From Burkholderiaceae bacterium (GTDB lineage Bacteria > Pseudomonadota > Gammaproteobacteria > Burkholderiales > Burkholderiaceae_D): a DNA stretch of 42,029 bases. The DNA lies in assembly GCA_018261755.1 (NCBI GenBank), contig JAGTRJ010000016.1:1-42029 (forward strand), written 5' to 3'. Below the pieces are notes generated by a model that saw only the letters and a program-made list of their open reading frames with translations, was not told where the DNA came from and made no database searches. A program made the translations under genes and the position numbers. Shown in pieces: positions 15,913 to 24,355 of the stretch (the stretch's first letter is position 1; each line of letters begins with the position of its first letter).

Positions 15913-16539
15913 TTAAAAGGTGTTGCTAAATCCAAGGCTTTCCGCCGGAACGCGCACGGTTGACAGAGGAATTTTCAGCAACGACATGTTGATGCTGTAA
16001 TTGGTGGCGTCATTGCGGGAAAATAGGCCGAGCATCGGCACGAATGAAAGGCGGTCATCTGCGGCGCAACTATTGCTTTTTGTGCTGATGCACACTTCGA
16101 CATAACGGATGCAGCTGTTGGCCCTGCCGGAATCAAGGCAGGCAGTAATGTTGTCGCCTGGATTCGTCGGCATCGGGGTCGGAGTTCCTCCACTTGCCGT
16201 CAAATAGCGGATGACGATGTTTTGGTCGGAAAGCCGTTTGGTGATGTCGGCATGATAGGTCGCCGGCAGCCAGTCTTCGGTATCGGTAACCAAGCGAAAG
16301 ACAGCATTGCGTTTGATGGCGGCAATTTGTGCGCTGTTATTGAAATCCGTGACTACTGCCATGCGGGCAGCGCGCCGCGTGACTTCCTGCGCGGTGTTCC
16401 ACAAGTACAGCAGCCGGCCCAATTCGATAACACCGAACAGCAATAAAAAGAAGGGGATTGCGGCCAGCGCGAATTCCACTGCCGCTGCGCCGCGCTGACG
16501 GGCCTTTGTTCCGGTTCTGAGCAGGAGGGAGTTATTCAT
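15913..16539 (-). CDS. TadE/TadF-like pseudopilin
   Basis: Predicted 208 residues. The N-terminus has the prepilin-like site QRG followed by AAAVEFALAAIPFFLLLFGVIELGRLLYLW, with Glu at +5, so it should be processed by the prepilin peptidase encoded upstream. The rest is a Cys-containing periplasmic domain with CLDSGRANSCIRYVEVCIS. The ATG at 16539 follows the stop of the previous gene by 8 bp, with GAGG 6-8 bp upstream; an ATG at 16551 would overlap that gene. TadE and TadF are low-abundance pilin-like proteins needed for Flp pilus formation. Confidence 0.85.
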   Translation of the reverse strand: MNNSLLLRTGTKARQRGAAAVEFALAAIPFFLLLFGVIELGRLLYLWNTAQEVTRRAARMAVVTDFNNSAQIAAIKRNAVFRLVTDTEDWLPATYHADITKRLSDQNIVIRYLTASGGTPTPMPTNPGDNITACLDSGRANSCIRYVEVCISTKSNSCAADDRLSFVPMLGLFSRNDATNYSINMSLLKIPLSTVRVPAESLGFSNTF

Positions 16540-16547
16540 GTCAGCCC

Positions 16548-17063
16548 TCATTTCATGTAACGCATCGTGGTTTGTGGTGCCAGAACAATGTTGCCCCAGT
16601 TGATCGTGCCAACCGGCATCAGGCCATTGGCATCGAGAAACGGGAACCATTCGGCGATGTTGACGTTGTATGCGGTAATCCGGACCCGCACGTTTGCCGG
16701 AGTAGTATTGTTGATGCAGTTGCCGAAGCTGTAGCTCGGGTTGCTTGGCGACGAGTTGTCGCATTCAATGATCACATTGTCTGTGGTGACGGCAGGCAGG
16801 TTTGATGCGGCAGCGGCGTTGACAACCATGTTCTTTGCCGCCGTGGCATTTCCGCTCAAATCGCTGACGATGCTTTCAGACATCAACCGAGCAGCATCCC
16901 TGGTTGTTTTCGTCAGTGTGTCCGCATACCAGAAGAATCGACCGAAACCGATCACGCCGGCAACAATCAGCATCATGACAACGATGATGATGGCCAGTTC
17001 GACCGCGGCCGCGCCACATTGGTAGCGGCGTGAAACCGTGGGTTGATGATAGCGCTTGTTCAT
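16548..17063 (-). CDS. tadE: TadE-like pseudopilin
   Basis: Predicted 171 residues. The processing site is QCG followed by AAAVELAIIIVVMMLIVAGVIGFGRFFWY, with Glu at +5. TKTTRDAARLMSES resembles the conserved segment after the TadE helix. The ATG at 17063 has AAGGTGAC upstream; an alternative start at 17135 would add 24 residues overlapping the tadG end and is not typical. It is expected to act as a minor pilin-like component with the gene downstream at 15913. Two Cys residues (ECDN, GNCINN) may form a disulfide. Confidence 0.85.
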   Translation of the reverse strand: MNKRYHQPTVSRRYQCGAAAVELAIIIVVMMLIVAGVIGFGRFFWYADTLTKTTRDAARLMSESIVSDLSGNATAAKNMVVNAAAASNLPAVTTDNVIIECDNSSPSNPSYSFGNCINNTTPANVRVRITAYNVNIAEWFPFLDANGLMPVGTINWGNIVLAPQTTMRYMK

Positions 17064-17098
17064 GTTTGTCACCTTGCCATTTTTTGGTTCAGGCTGTT

Positions 17099-18610
17099 TC
17101 AGCAATCCCGATCCGTAATTGCACTTTTGATGCATGAACGGAGGTGATAGAGCTTGATCTCATTGGTCGAAACGAACGGTTCAATCAGGCCGGCAAATTC
17201 CATGTACAGTTTTTTCGGATTTCCCTTGAAATCAGCCGGAACCTGCATGAAGAAGCGGCCAACACCCAGCACCGGCAGGCGAGAGCAGGCGCCGGCATGT
17301 ACCACGTTCGGGCAATCGACAATCAGCATGTTCACTACACGGCGATCGGGCTGGCCGGTTTGGCCTCCGCCGGGTGAGGTCGTGTGCGCCGGATCGGCGT
17401 AGGGCGAGCCAGAAGCCGGGAAATTGGTGTTGGGTGCTGGTGCACCGTCTGGCGTGCTGTAAAGTGCCGCCCAGTCTGCCGTAGTCGGGCTAAATGATGT
17501 GCCAGGCCCAGGCGGAGTTGCACTGTTGGCGCGGACAGCACGGCTGTATGACCACAGTACGCCGTAATGGCTTTTGTCGGCAGGTGTTGCGGGTTGATAT
17601 CTGTCGGAGGGAGTCAGCACCTGATAGCCTGGCGCCGGAGTCATCCAGTTTGCTGCCGGGCTGGCACAGCCTCCGCCAGTGCAGCCGAAGGTGCGAATGT
17701 TCGAATCCGGCGGCGTGGCAGTCGGCGAGCAAACCGATGGCGGGCTGAAATCGTTGAAACGCGAATTTAGTGCCGCTTCGATTGGTCCGGCAGAAATACC
17801 GGTGTTGCCATAGACAATCGACGGCACGGATGAGAGCGCGCTCGATGTGCCGCCACAGACGAACGGGGCGGTGACCTGAGTGCTCGAGTTATTGGGATTA
17901 CATGCGTTCGGGTAGGCATCAACCGGATTGATCAGGTACGGATCTGAATTTGGCACCAGCGGGTTCAGGTTGAAAATGTCGTAGCTGACGCCATGACGAA
18001 AACCGAATTGAGCCAGTTCCCCCGTTCCAGGCAGAGCTTCGCCCTTGGGACGGGTGGCACCAGTTGATGTGTTAATGAGGCCGCATACGCCAAGCGGCGC
18101 AGCATTGTTAATGTAACGGCCTGCAACCGCTTCGCCGTAAGTGGCGCTACTGGTTATTCCTGCATTGTCCTCGCGCGTCATCGGTACGCGAGCGAAGAAA
18201 GTGGAGAAGCTGCCGGACGGAATGTAAACCCGGAGGAAGGTTTTGCCTGTGGCTTGCGCATCGGAAGCGATGCTGCTGATTGGCACCATGCAGGCGTCTT
18301 CCGGGCAGCTGCCGACGCTCAGGTTGGCAGCCGTGATGCTGATGGGGGTGGAAAACTGGTAATAGTGTTGCCCGGCCATTGCAATCGCTCTTGCCTTGGC
18401 TTTGTTGATGCCAGCCAGCGTCTGATCGAGATCCTTGGCGCCAGCCAGCGCGGCCGCATCTGCCGCATTCTGCAATTCAGAACGTACGACATAGATGCGG
18501 CCGAGGTCAATCACTAGCGCCATGAAGCCAAACAGCACAAGCATCGACAGCGTGAAGACGATGATAATCGCACCTCGCTGTTTGTTCCTTTGAATGGCTA
18601 ATTGCTTCAT
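17099..18610 (-). CDS. tadG: TadG-like Tad pilus protein
   Basis: Predicted 503 residues. The N-terminal signature is QRGAIIIVFTLSMLVLFGFMALVIDLGR followed by YVVRSELQNAADAAALAGAKDL, the Tad N-terminal (Flp-associated) domain of TadG. The pilin-type Glu at +5 is absent, as is usual for TadG. The middle (about 190-450) is rich in Pro, Ser, Ala and Gly with many Cys (VCSPTATPPDS, GCTGGGCASP), suggesting a disulfide-stabilised surface or periplasmic region. No von Willebrand MIDAS motif is recognised. The ATG at 18610 is preferred, since GGGGGG lies just upstream; TTG 18628 and ATG 18622 are alternatives. TadG helps anchor and assemble the pilus in studied systems. Confidence 0.85.
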   Translation of the reverse strand: MKQLAIQRNKQRGAIIIVFTLSMLVLFGFMALVIDLGRIYVVRSELQNAADAAALAGAKDLDQTLAGINKAKARAIAMAGQHYYQFSTPISITAANLSVGSCPEDACMVPISSIASDAQATGKTFLRVYIPSGSFSTFFARVPMTREDNAGITSSATYGEAVAGRYINNAAPLGVCGLINTSTGATRPKGEALPGTGELAQFGFRHGVSYDIFNLNPLVPNSDPYLINPVDAYPNACNPNNSSTQVTAPFVCGGTSSALSSVPSIVYGNTGISAGPIEAALNSRFNDFSPPSVCSPTATPPDSNIRTFGCTGGGCASPAANWMTPAPGYQVLTPSDRYQPATPADKSHYGVLWSYSRAVRANSATPPGPGTSFSPTTADWAALYSTPDGAPAPNTNFPASGSPYADPAHTTSPGGGQTGQPDRRVVNMLIVDCPNVVHAGACSRLPVLGVGRFFMQVPADFKGNPKKLYMEFAGLIEPFVSTNEIKLYHLRSCIKSAITDRDC

Positions 18611-18646
18611 GACGCCCCCCATTTTCAATCCGGCATTGTGTGAACG

Positions 18647-18961
18647 TTACTTGCTGCCGCCACCGCCGCCACTGCTAATGCCGATGTTTAATACGCTGGA
18701 TTGCGGTTCCGGCTGCTTGAACGATTTCTGGTAACGCTCCATCGCGTGCTCGGCAGCCTGACCATCCAGCCCGTTGACCGGGTTGGTGTTTTTTGATGCT
18801 TCCGGGTTTATAACCTGCTGAGCCGCACTGGTTCTGACGCTGTCGCCGAACCTAGCATCCCAGTCGGGCGTGCTGGAGGCGCATGACGTCAGCAGGCTCA
18901 AGACGCAGATGCCTGCCAGCTTCACAAGTGCTACGGAATTGCTATGGTCCATGTGGTTCAT
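18647..18961 (-). CDS. Small lipoprotein of the Tad locus
   Basis: Predicted 104 residues with a lipoprotein signal: LVKLAGICVLSLLTSC, acylated Cys at about 27. The mature part is hydrophilic, with FGDSVRTSAAQQVINPEASKN and a Gly-rich end (SSGGGGGSK). SD AGGAG precedes the ATG at 18961. It sits 15 bp after the secretin gene, where other Tad loci carry RcpB or a small accessory lipoprotein. I do not recognise it as RcpB, which is larger. An outer-membrane helper of the secretin is a reasonable inference. Confidence 0.8.
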   Translation of the reverse strand: MNHMDHSNSVALVKLAGICVLSLLTSCASSTPDWDARFGDSVRTSAAQQVINPEASKNTNPVNGLDGQAAEHAMERYQKSFKQPEPQSSVLNIGISSGGGGGSK

Positions 18962-18976
18962 GGCAGTCTCCTAGTT

Positions 18977-20734
18977 TCAGTTTTCAAAGCCGGCCGGGAC
19001 GCCATTGACAGATGGCGCAGGCTCTTGCATTACGGCAGGGCTTGCCGTGCCGGAAGCTGGTTGTGGCGCATCTTTTTTCACGCCTTCCAGGCGGCCGCCG
19101 AGGAAGTATTCAAAGCGATTCGGATCGGCAACCCTGTCGGTTGGCAGCGTGTAGTTGGCTGGCAATGGCTTGACCAGGCGAGGCGTGATGACGAATACCA
19201 GTTCAGTGCGGTCCTGCTGGAAGTCGGTGCTGCGGAACAATGCGCCGAGAATCGGAACTTCTCCCAGCATCGGCAGGGCGTTGATGTTGGCCGAGGTGTT
19301 GCTCTTGATCAGGCCGCCGATGGCGAAGCTTTGCCCGTCATACAGCTGCACGGTTGTTGCTGCGCGGCGTGTCGTGATGACCGGGATGATGATGTTAGAA
19401 CTGGTAATGCCGCTGGCACCGGCGAAGTCGATGCGCGCAAGTTCCGACACTTCAGGCGATACCCGGATGTTGATGCGGCCGCCCGCGAGCACGGTTGGCA
19501 GGAACTTCAGGCCGACGCCGAATTCCTTTTCTTCCAGCGTCACGCTGCCAGCGCCGCCAACGCCGTTGCTTTGCGGAACGGGAATATAAATCTTGCCGCC
19601 GGCAAGGAAGCTACCTTCCTGACCGCTGACAGCCATTACATTCGGTTCAGCCAGAATCTTGACCAGACCATCCGTTTTTTGCGCATCCAGGCCAATGATG
19701 TTGCCGTTCGACTTGGTGGCAGTGAACGTTGCCTTGGTTGGATTGGTTGTGGAGCCGGTCAGGAAGTCGGATATCAGGTTGTGCGTCCAGCTGCCGTGAT
19801 GTGATGTCCAGTTGAATTTCATGCCGAGCTTGTCCAGCAGCGATTTGGAAACCTCGGCGACTTTGACTTCCAGCATCACCTGCTGCGGTGCGGCTACGGT
19901 CAGCATGTTGATGATGTTGCCGGAGGAAGTGGCCGCGCTCGGTTGCTGGGAACCAACCGGATTGATCACGATTTGCGTCATCAACGGGGCGCCGGCGCCA
20001 TTCGTGGCTCCTGCCGCGCTTTTAGCCGCGCCGTCACCTGTCATGCTGACGCCCCCTGGAGGAGTGCTGCCGGTTGCGCTGCCTCCGCTGCCTTTGGGCA
20101 GGAAGGCTTTGGCGATAGACATCGCCTTGTCCACCGAAGCGGCGTCAACTGCCGTGCCGGTCAGGACAAGAGAGTCTGCCGCGGCCACAACGCGGATATC
20201 GGTTTCATGCGGCAGCAGCTCACGAATCTTTGCCTGCACGGCAGAGGTATCCGCGCCGACCGACAGTTCGATGTTCGAGCAACGGCCATCCTTCGTCTGG
20301 AAGGTCATGTTGGTCGAGCCAATTTTCAAACCGAACAGCGAAAACTGGCTGCGTGCCGCTCTGGATGTCAGGGGGCTGATTTTGACGACGCTTGGGTCTG
20401 CTATCGAACGCAGCCAGGCAGGCTCCGGCAGATTGAGCTGTTTGAGATTCAGCGTCACCGATTTTCCATGCGGAATATTGACATGGACAGCAGGTGCGCT
20501 GCTTGTGCACGATGTGGCCGGATTTGCCGATTCCTTTGCGGCCTTGCCTTTGCGGGCAGCAGGTTTTGCCGGTGCCACCTTGGCAGCTTCCGCGGGCTTT
20601 TCCGCCGCAGCTTGCGTGTAGCCGGCAGATGGCCACGCAACAGCTACTGCCGCGGCGCCGATTATCGCCAGATATTTGCATCGACTGGCAAAGCCCTTGA
20701 TTTCCTTCAGCCCGGATTGGGTGTTCTTGACCAT
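18977..20734 (-). CDS. rcpA: Tad secretin RcpA/CpaC
   Basis: Predicted 585-residue outer-membrane secretin through which the Flp pilus passes. The signal peptide is at about 20-42 (YLAIIGAAAVAVAWPSAGYTQA). A Pro/Ala/Lys-rich stretch comes next, then the pilus-assembly N-domain (VNIPHGKSVTLNLKQL), a BON-like segment (DIRVVAAADSLVLTGTAVDAASVDKAMSIA) and the secretin domain (QVMLEVKVAEVSKSLLDKLG; LAEPNVMAVSGQEGSFLAGG; VGLKFLPTVLAGGRINIRVSPEVS; LPMLGEVPILGALFRS). An Ala/Gly/Ser-rich insert of about 60 residues (KGSGGSATGSTPPGG...) sits between the BON-like and secretin parts. SD GGGGGG lies just before the ATG. It lies 44 bp after cpaB. Confidence 0.94.
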   Translation of the reverse strand: MVKNTQSGLKEIKGFASRCKYLAIIGAAAVAVAWPSAGYTQAAAEKPAEAAKVAPAKPAARKGKAAKESANPATSCTSSAPAVHVNIPHGKSVTLNLKQLNLPEPAWLRSIADPSVVKISPLTSRAARSQFSLFGLKIGSTNMTFQTKDGRCSNIELSVGADTSAVQAKIRELLPHETDIRVVAAADSLVLTGTAVDAASVDKAMSIAKAFLPKGSGGSATGSTPPGGVSMTGDGAAKSAAGATNGAGAPLMTQIVINPVGSQQPSAATSSGNIINMLTVAAPQQVMLEVKVAEVSKSLLDKLGMKFNWTSHHGSWTHNLISDFLTGSTTNPTKATFTATKSNGNIIGLDAQKTDGLVKILAEPNVMAVSGQEGSFLAGGKIYIPVPQSNGVGGAGSVTLEEKEFGVGLKFLPTVLAGGRINIRVSPEVSELARIDFAGASGITSSNIIIPVITTRRAATTVQLYDGQSFAIGGLIKSNTSANINALPMLGEVPILGALFRSTDFQQDRTELVFVITPRLVKPLPANYTLPTDRVADPNRFEYFLGGRLEGVKKDAPQPASGTASPAVMQEPAPSVNGVPAGFEN

Positions 20735-20778
20735 TTTTTCCCCCTGTTTCAGCGGTTAACTTGTACGAGCATCGGTGC

Positions 20779-21633
20779 TCAATAGCATTGTTCAATCATT
20801 CCCGAGCCAGTCTGGATTTGTTGGCACCACCTTGCCTTGCGCGGAGCAGTCTTGGCAGCCTTGCGAGGCGTTTTCGGTGCTTCGGCGACAGGTTTTTCTG
20901 CAACCTGTTCTTCCTTCGTGCGCAGCAAGGTTTTCTTGGTGGCACCATCCGTCATTGCAGGCTTGTTATCGACCTGATTACGCAGCACCAGTGAAAGCTG
21001 GCCAATGCTGCGCGCAAGATCCAGTTTTTCTGCCTGCTCAGGAGTGACTTCAAGTGTTACCGCATTGACGACCTTGGGTTTGGTTTGGTCCTGCCTTGCT
21101 TCCTGTTCGACCGCCAATACCAGAATTTTTTCAAGCACTAGCTTGGATACGCTCGGGTCGACCACACCGCCGGCGTTGGGTTGGGCGCGTGAATCATCCT
21201 TGGTGCTGACGAGAATATCGACGTAATTGCCGGGCAATGCGAAGCCGGCAACGCCAATCACGTCATTCACGCGAACGGTCATCGCGCGCTTGCCTTCCGC
21301 CACGATGGCAGACAAGCCGCCGGTTGAACCGACTGGCGCCAGCTTCGGCTCGGTCAGCGGTTCGCCTTTTTGCAGGCTGATCCTGGCCACGCGGTTCTCA
21401 AGCAGCTTCAGATCGCTGAAGCTATCCTTCAGCACGCTGCCGGATGGCCAGTCTGACAGTTTGATTATTTCAGGCGTCAGACGGGTTCCTGGATTGATGT
21501 CGGTCGCTGCGACCACCAGCTTGCTGGTGTTGATGCTCGATTGCTGTGAAATCCAGCGCGATGCAAGGACGACGGCAATGATTGCAACGACGATCGACAC
21601 GCCTATCATGATGAGTGCCCTGGTACTTTTCAT
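20779..21633 (-). CDS. cpaB: Flp pilus assembly protein CpaB/RcpC
   Basis: Predicted 284 residues. One N-terminal membrane helix (ALIMIGVSIVVAIIAVVLASRWI) is followed by a SAF domain (LVVAATDINPGTRLTPEIIKLSDWP) and the RcpC region (ISLQKGEPLTEPKLAP, GKRAMTVRVNDVIGVAGFALPGNYVDI, VTLEVTPEQAEKLDLARSIGQLSLVLRN). SAF domains bind carbohydrate-like ligands; in Tad systems this periplasmic protein is thought to link the secretin to peptidoglycan. The C-terminal 60 residues are Lys/Ala/Pro-rich. SD GGGGG lies 5 bp before the ATG. A 90-bp gap separates it from the AAA+ gene upstream. Confidence 0.92.
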   Translation of the reverse strand: MKSTRALIMIGVSIVVAIIAVVLASRWISQQSSINTSKLVVAATDINPGTRLTPEIIKLSDWPSGSVLKDSFSDLKLLENRVARISLQKGEPLTEPKLAPVGSTGGLSAIVAEGKRAMTVRVNDVIGVAGFALPGNYVDILVSTKDDSRAQPNAGGVVDPSVSKLVLEKILVLAVEQEARQDQTKPKVVNAVTLEVTPEQAEKLDLARSIGQLSLVLRNQVDNKPAMTDGATKKTLLRTKEEQVAEKPVAEAPKTPRKAAKTAPRKARWCQQIQTGSGMIEQCY

Positions 21634-21723
21634 GTTTCCCCCTGCGTTGTGGTCTTAATCAATCCATGCCGACGGATTACTCGATGGATTACTGGTTATT
21701 TGCTGCCAAAATAAGTACGCCTT

Positions 21724-23040
21724 TTAAAGTGTTGCGAAATAGTTTTGCCATGCCCAGTCGAGCGCTTCATTGGTAAGTGTTGGCTGGCGGTTTTCGTATT
21801 GCGCGAGATCACGTACCTGACTCAGCAAATCACGCGGATAGCAGGCCAGCAGCGGCTTGCCTTCCTTGTAATGCCGTTCATGCAGCAGATGCTTGAAGGC
21901 AGCTTTGGAATACGGTATCGACAACTCTTCGCACACACTGCGGAAAATCGTGCAGTACTGGTCTTCGCTCATGGTGCCGAAATAGATCTTGTAGCCGAGG
22001 CGGCGCAGGAATGCGTCATCAGCCAGGCTTTCCGGCGTCAGGTTCGAGGAAAAAATAACCTTCACGTCGAACGGAATGCGGAACTTGTAGCCGGTGTGCA
22101 ACGTCAGGTAATCACGACGCCGATCGAGCGGCACAATCCAGCGGTTCATCAACTCCCTGGGAGTAATCGACTGATGGCCGAGATCGTCAACGATGTAAAT
22201 ACCATTGTTGGCCTTCACATGCGGCGGGGCCTGGTAATAGCGGGTCGTCTTGTCGAATTCCAGATCGAGCGTGTTCAGCGTCAATTCACCGCCGCTAATC
22301 GCCACAGGCCGCCGGCATAGCTGCCAGCGAATGTCTGCCGTGTCCCTGCGTTCCAACAGGTTTTCCGCGCATGCAGCCTGTTCGATGACGTGGTGGATCA
22401 GCGGATCATAAATCTGGATCACTTCGTCATCGACCACAATCGCATACGGCACGCAGATGCTGTCTGGCAAGAGATTGACGAGCGTTTCTGCGATAAAGGT
22501 TTTGCCGCTGCCTGCCGGGCCATAGATGAAAATCGAACGGCCGGAATTCATTGCCGCACCCAACTGATCAAGGATCGCATCCTGAACGACGATGCCATTG
22601 AAAACCCTGGCAACAGAGTCACGGGTATAGTGCACGTCGCGCAGCATCTGGTTTTCAACTTGCGCGCAATAGGCCTCCAGCGTGACGGGAGCCGGGCCAG
22701 CGTAATGACTGCGTTGCAGATATTCCCTGGCGCGGTTGCGCCCGGTTTCGGACAGTTGGAAAAATATGGAGGCGCTGCCTTCGCCACGGCTGGTCATTTC
22801 GCACAGACGCTCTTGGCGCATGAAGGCGAATGCTGCCTCTAGTACGCTGACGGGCAGTTTGACATGGCAGGAAATGGCGGCAATGCTCATCCTGCCATGC
22901 AGGAACAGGATTTTTGCCAGCAGTTCAACCAGGAACAGCAGATCAAGCCCAGTGTCTTCAATGGCACGCGGCGATGGTGGGAGCTTGCGCGATTCCGGCT
23001 GTGCGCCTGTCGTATTGAGCGGTATGTTGGTGGTTTTCAT
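21724..23040 (-). CDS. AAA+ ATPase with N-terminal winged-helix segment, inside the Tad locus
   Basis: Predicted 438 residues, cytoplasmic. Residues about 30-110 look like a winged helix (LLAKILFLHGRMSIAAISCHVKLP...RQERLCEM, then a wing). The AAA+ core has Walker A GPAGSGKT (174-181), Walker B IYIVDD (281-286), sensor 1 IFSSNL (329-334) and FLRR (344-347), followed by a helical lid. It is not the secretion ATPase: TadA is present separately. The canonical flp-tadV-rcpCAB-tadZABCDEFG set has no such gene, though its position between the prepilin peptidase and CpaB argues for a pilus role. A regulator, chaperone or remodelling ATPase is possible. The ATG at 23040 has AGGA 7 bp upstream; ATGs at 23055 and 23064 are alternatives. 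Confidence 0.85.
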   Translation of the reverse strand: MKTTNIPLNTTGAQPESRKLPPSPRAIEDTGLDLLFLVELLAKILFLHGRMSIAAISCHVKLPVSVLEAAFAFMRQERLCEMTSRGEGSASIFFQLSETGRNRAREYLQRSHYAGPAPVTLEAYCAQVENQMLRDVHYTRDSVARVFNGIVVQDAILDQLGAAMNSGRSIFIYGPAGSGKTFIAETLVNLLPDSICVPYAIVVDDEVIQIYDPLIHHVIEQAACAENLLERRDTADIRWQLCRRPVAISGGELTLNTLDLEFDKTTRYYQAPPHVKANNGIYIVDDLGHQSITPRELMNRWIVPLDRRRDYLTLHTGYKFRIPFDVKVIFSSNLTPESLADDAFLRRLGYKIYFGTMSEDQYCTIFRSVCEELSIPYSKAAFKHLLHERHYKEGKPLLACYPRDLLSQVRDLAQYENRQPTLTNEALDWAWQNYFATL

Positions 23041-23066
23041 CACTGTTCCTGTCATCTTTCGCATGC

Positions 23067-23690
23067 TTATTTGAAAAGCAGGGCAAGGTTGTACAGCGGC
23101 GCCAGCAGTTCATTGCCGGCCAGTGCGAAATAGATAAACGTGCCGCCTGAAATCGCCAGCGCGTAGGGCATCTTGCCTGCCGAAACGGAGGCTGGTTCTA
23201 TCGTTGGCAGTTCCTTCGTTACCGTGGTTTTGATGAAGCCGGCCAGCAGCATCGTGTGCAGGTTGTCAAACAGGCGTTTCATCGTGCCATTGCGCAGCAC
23301 CACCATCAGCGACAGAAGACCACCGACGACAAAGGTCATCAGCACGACGCCAACGATGGCGGTTGGGCCGAGAAATGCGCCGACCATCGCCATCAGCTTC
23401 ACATCGCCAGCGCCCATTGCGCGCACAACGTACAGCGGCATGGGAATCGCCAGCCCGAGTGCGAGGCCAGCCATCGATTTCCAGAAACCGACCGCGCCCG
23501 GCAAAAAGCTGATGAAACCGAAACCGTCCGGCAGGATAGTGTTCAGCAAGACCCCCAGCACCGCGCCGGCCAGCACCAGCCAGTTCGGGATGCGGTGATT
23601 CCTGGCATCGATCCAGCATGCGCACAGCAGCAATACGCACAGGACGCCGAAAACCACGTTGGCCAGCAATGATGGGGTCAGGTTTAGCAT
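23067..23690 (-). CDS. cpaA: Prepilin peptidase CpaA/TadV (A24 family)
   Basis: Predicted 207-residue membrane aspartyl protease that cleaves the leader of Flp pilins and pseudopilins. The two catalytic Asp residues are seen in CWIDARNHRIPNW (first motif) and AMGAGDVKLMAMVG (GxGD motif). About six hydrophobic segments are present. It lacks the long N-terminal methyltransferase domain of PilD, as expected of TadV. The start is the ATG at 23690, with only a weak SD. It follows the third pilin gene by 38 bp. Confidence 0.93.
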   Translation of the reverse strand: MLNLTPSLLANVVFGVLCVLLLCACWIDARNHRIPNWLVLAGAVLGVLLNTILPDGFGFISFLPGAVGFWKSMAGLALGLAIPMPLYVVRAMGAGDVKLMAMVGAFLGPTAIVGVVLMTFVVGGLLSLMVVLRNGTMKRLFDNLHTMLLAGFIKTTVTKELPTIEPASVSAGKMPYALAISGGTFIYFALAGNELLAPLYNLALLFK

Positions 23691-23728
23691 GTTGGCTGTC
23701 TCTGTTTTATCCGATCATATTTTTACTG

Positions 23729-23911
23729 TCAGCACGATCCGCCGAAGTTGCTGACGAAGGTGCAGAACATGGCTTGCGTCTGTACGCCGAGCGTCGTTAC
23801 CACCACCACGATTACCGCCGCGATCAGCGCCGCCAGAAAGGCAAATTCCATCGCGCTGGCTCCTTGTTCCGTTCTGCCTGGGCGAAATCCGGTTGGTTTC
23901 TCTGACTTCAT
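23729..23911 (-). CDS. Divergent Flp-like pilin (third copy)
   Basis: Predicted 60 residues. The processing site EQG is followed by ASAMEFAFLAALIAAVIVVV, with Glu at +5 but Phe in place of the usual Tyr at +6. The leader is longer and more basic than in the two main pilins. The C-terminus is short and ends in Cys (FCTFVSNFGGSC), with Cys50 and Cys60. The ATG at 23911 has AGGAG 5 bp upstream; extension to 24010 would run into the hairpin after the second pilin and is not supported. It is probably a minor pilin, because the sequence differs strongly from the two 65-residue copies. Confidence 0.85.
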   Translation of the reverse strand: MKSEKPTGFRPGRTEQGASAMEFAFLAALIAAVIVVVVTTLGVQTQAMFCTFVSNFGGSC

Positions 23912-23981
23912 CGCGACTCCTGCGGCGTTACGGTTGCAGACCAAGGAACTCCGCCCAAAGCGAATGACCTGTTTATCTCCT

Positions 23982-24019
23982 TCATCGTGGATGCCTTTCA
24001 TGATTGGCATCCACGATGA
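23982..24019 (-). terminator. Strong hairpin after the second flp gene
   Basis: TCATCGTGGATGCC (23982-23995) and GGCATCCACGATGA (24006-24019) form a perfect 14-bp stem with a 10-nt loop, 13 bp after the stop of the pilin gene at 24032. No T-tract follows on the - strand. It is therefore more likely an mRNA 3'-end stabiliser or a partial attenuator, setting high pilin and lower downstream expression, than a full terminator. Confidence 0.7.
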
Positions 24020-24031
24020 TTCGGTTCTTGC

Positions 24032-24229
24032 TCAGGTTTTAAGCGTGCAGGTCGTGCCGCCGGTGACAGGCTGGAGCGCATTGACCACGGTGCAGAATGC
24101 GTTGTAGATCTGATTGCCCAGCGTCACGATGACGGTGATGATGACGGCGGCGATCAGCGCCACCAGCAGGCCGTATTCGACCGCAGTGGCGCCATGTTCG
24201 TCGCGGATAAAATCAAGAATGGTTTTCAT
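24032..24229 (-). CDS. flp: Flp/TadA-type pilin subunit (second copy)
   Basis: Predicted 65 residues, type IVb pilin. Leader MKTILDFIRDEHG, cleavage after Gly13, mature start ATAVEYGLLVALIAAVIITV, with the canonical Glu5 and Tyr6. The tail NAFCTVVNALQ...GGTTCTLKT holds Cys46 and Cys61, which could form a disulfide loop. SD AAGGAG lies 8 bp upstream. It differs from the copy at 24356 at only four positions (3, 12, 34 and 39), a clear tandem duplication. Confidence 0.95.
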   Translation of the reverse strand: MKTILDFIRDEHGATAVEYGLLVALIAAVIITVIVTLGNQIYNAFCTVVNALQPVTGGTTCTLKT

Positions 24230-24299
24230 GATGCACTCTCCTTATGCATGGCATGTCGTCCGGGCCAGCCAGTTTCATCTTGCTGGCGAATTCTGTTGC

Positions 24300-24332
24300 G
24301 GGGATGCCGTCCTGCCTTGGGAAGGGCACCCC
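24300..24332 (-). terminator. Bulged hairpin after the first flp gene
   Basis: GGGG-a-TGCC (24300-24308) can pair with GGCACCCC (24325-24332) with one bulged A and a 16-nt loop, about 24 bp after the stop of the first pilin gene. No T-tract follows on the - strand, so like the hairpin after the second copy it may stabilise the pilin mRNA end rather than stop transcription. Confidence 0.4.
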
Positions 24333-24355
24333 CGTTTTCTGATGAGCCTGATGCC

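Noticed and set aside
23912-24010. Extension of the third pilin to 24010
   Set aside because: It would translate through the right half of the strong hairpin, and a well-placed AGGAG supports the ATG at 23911.
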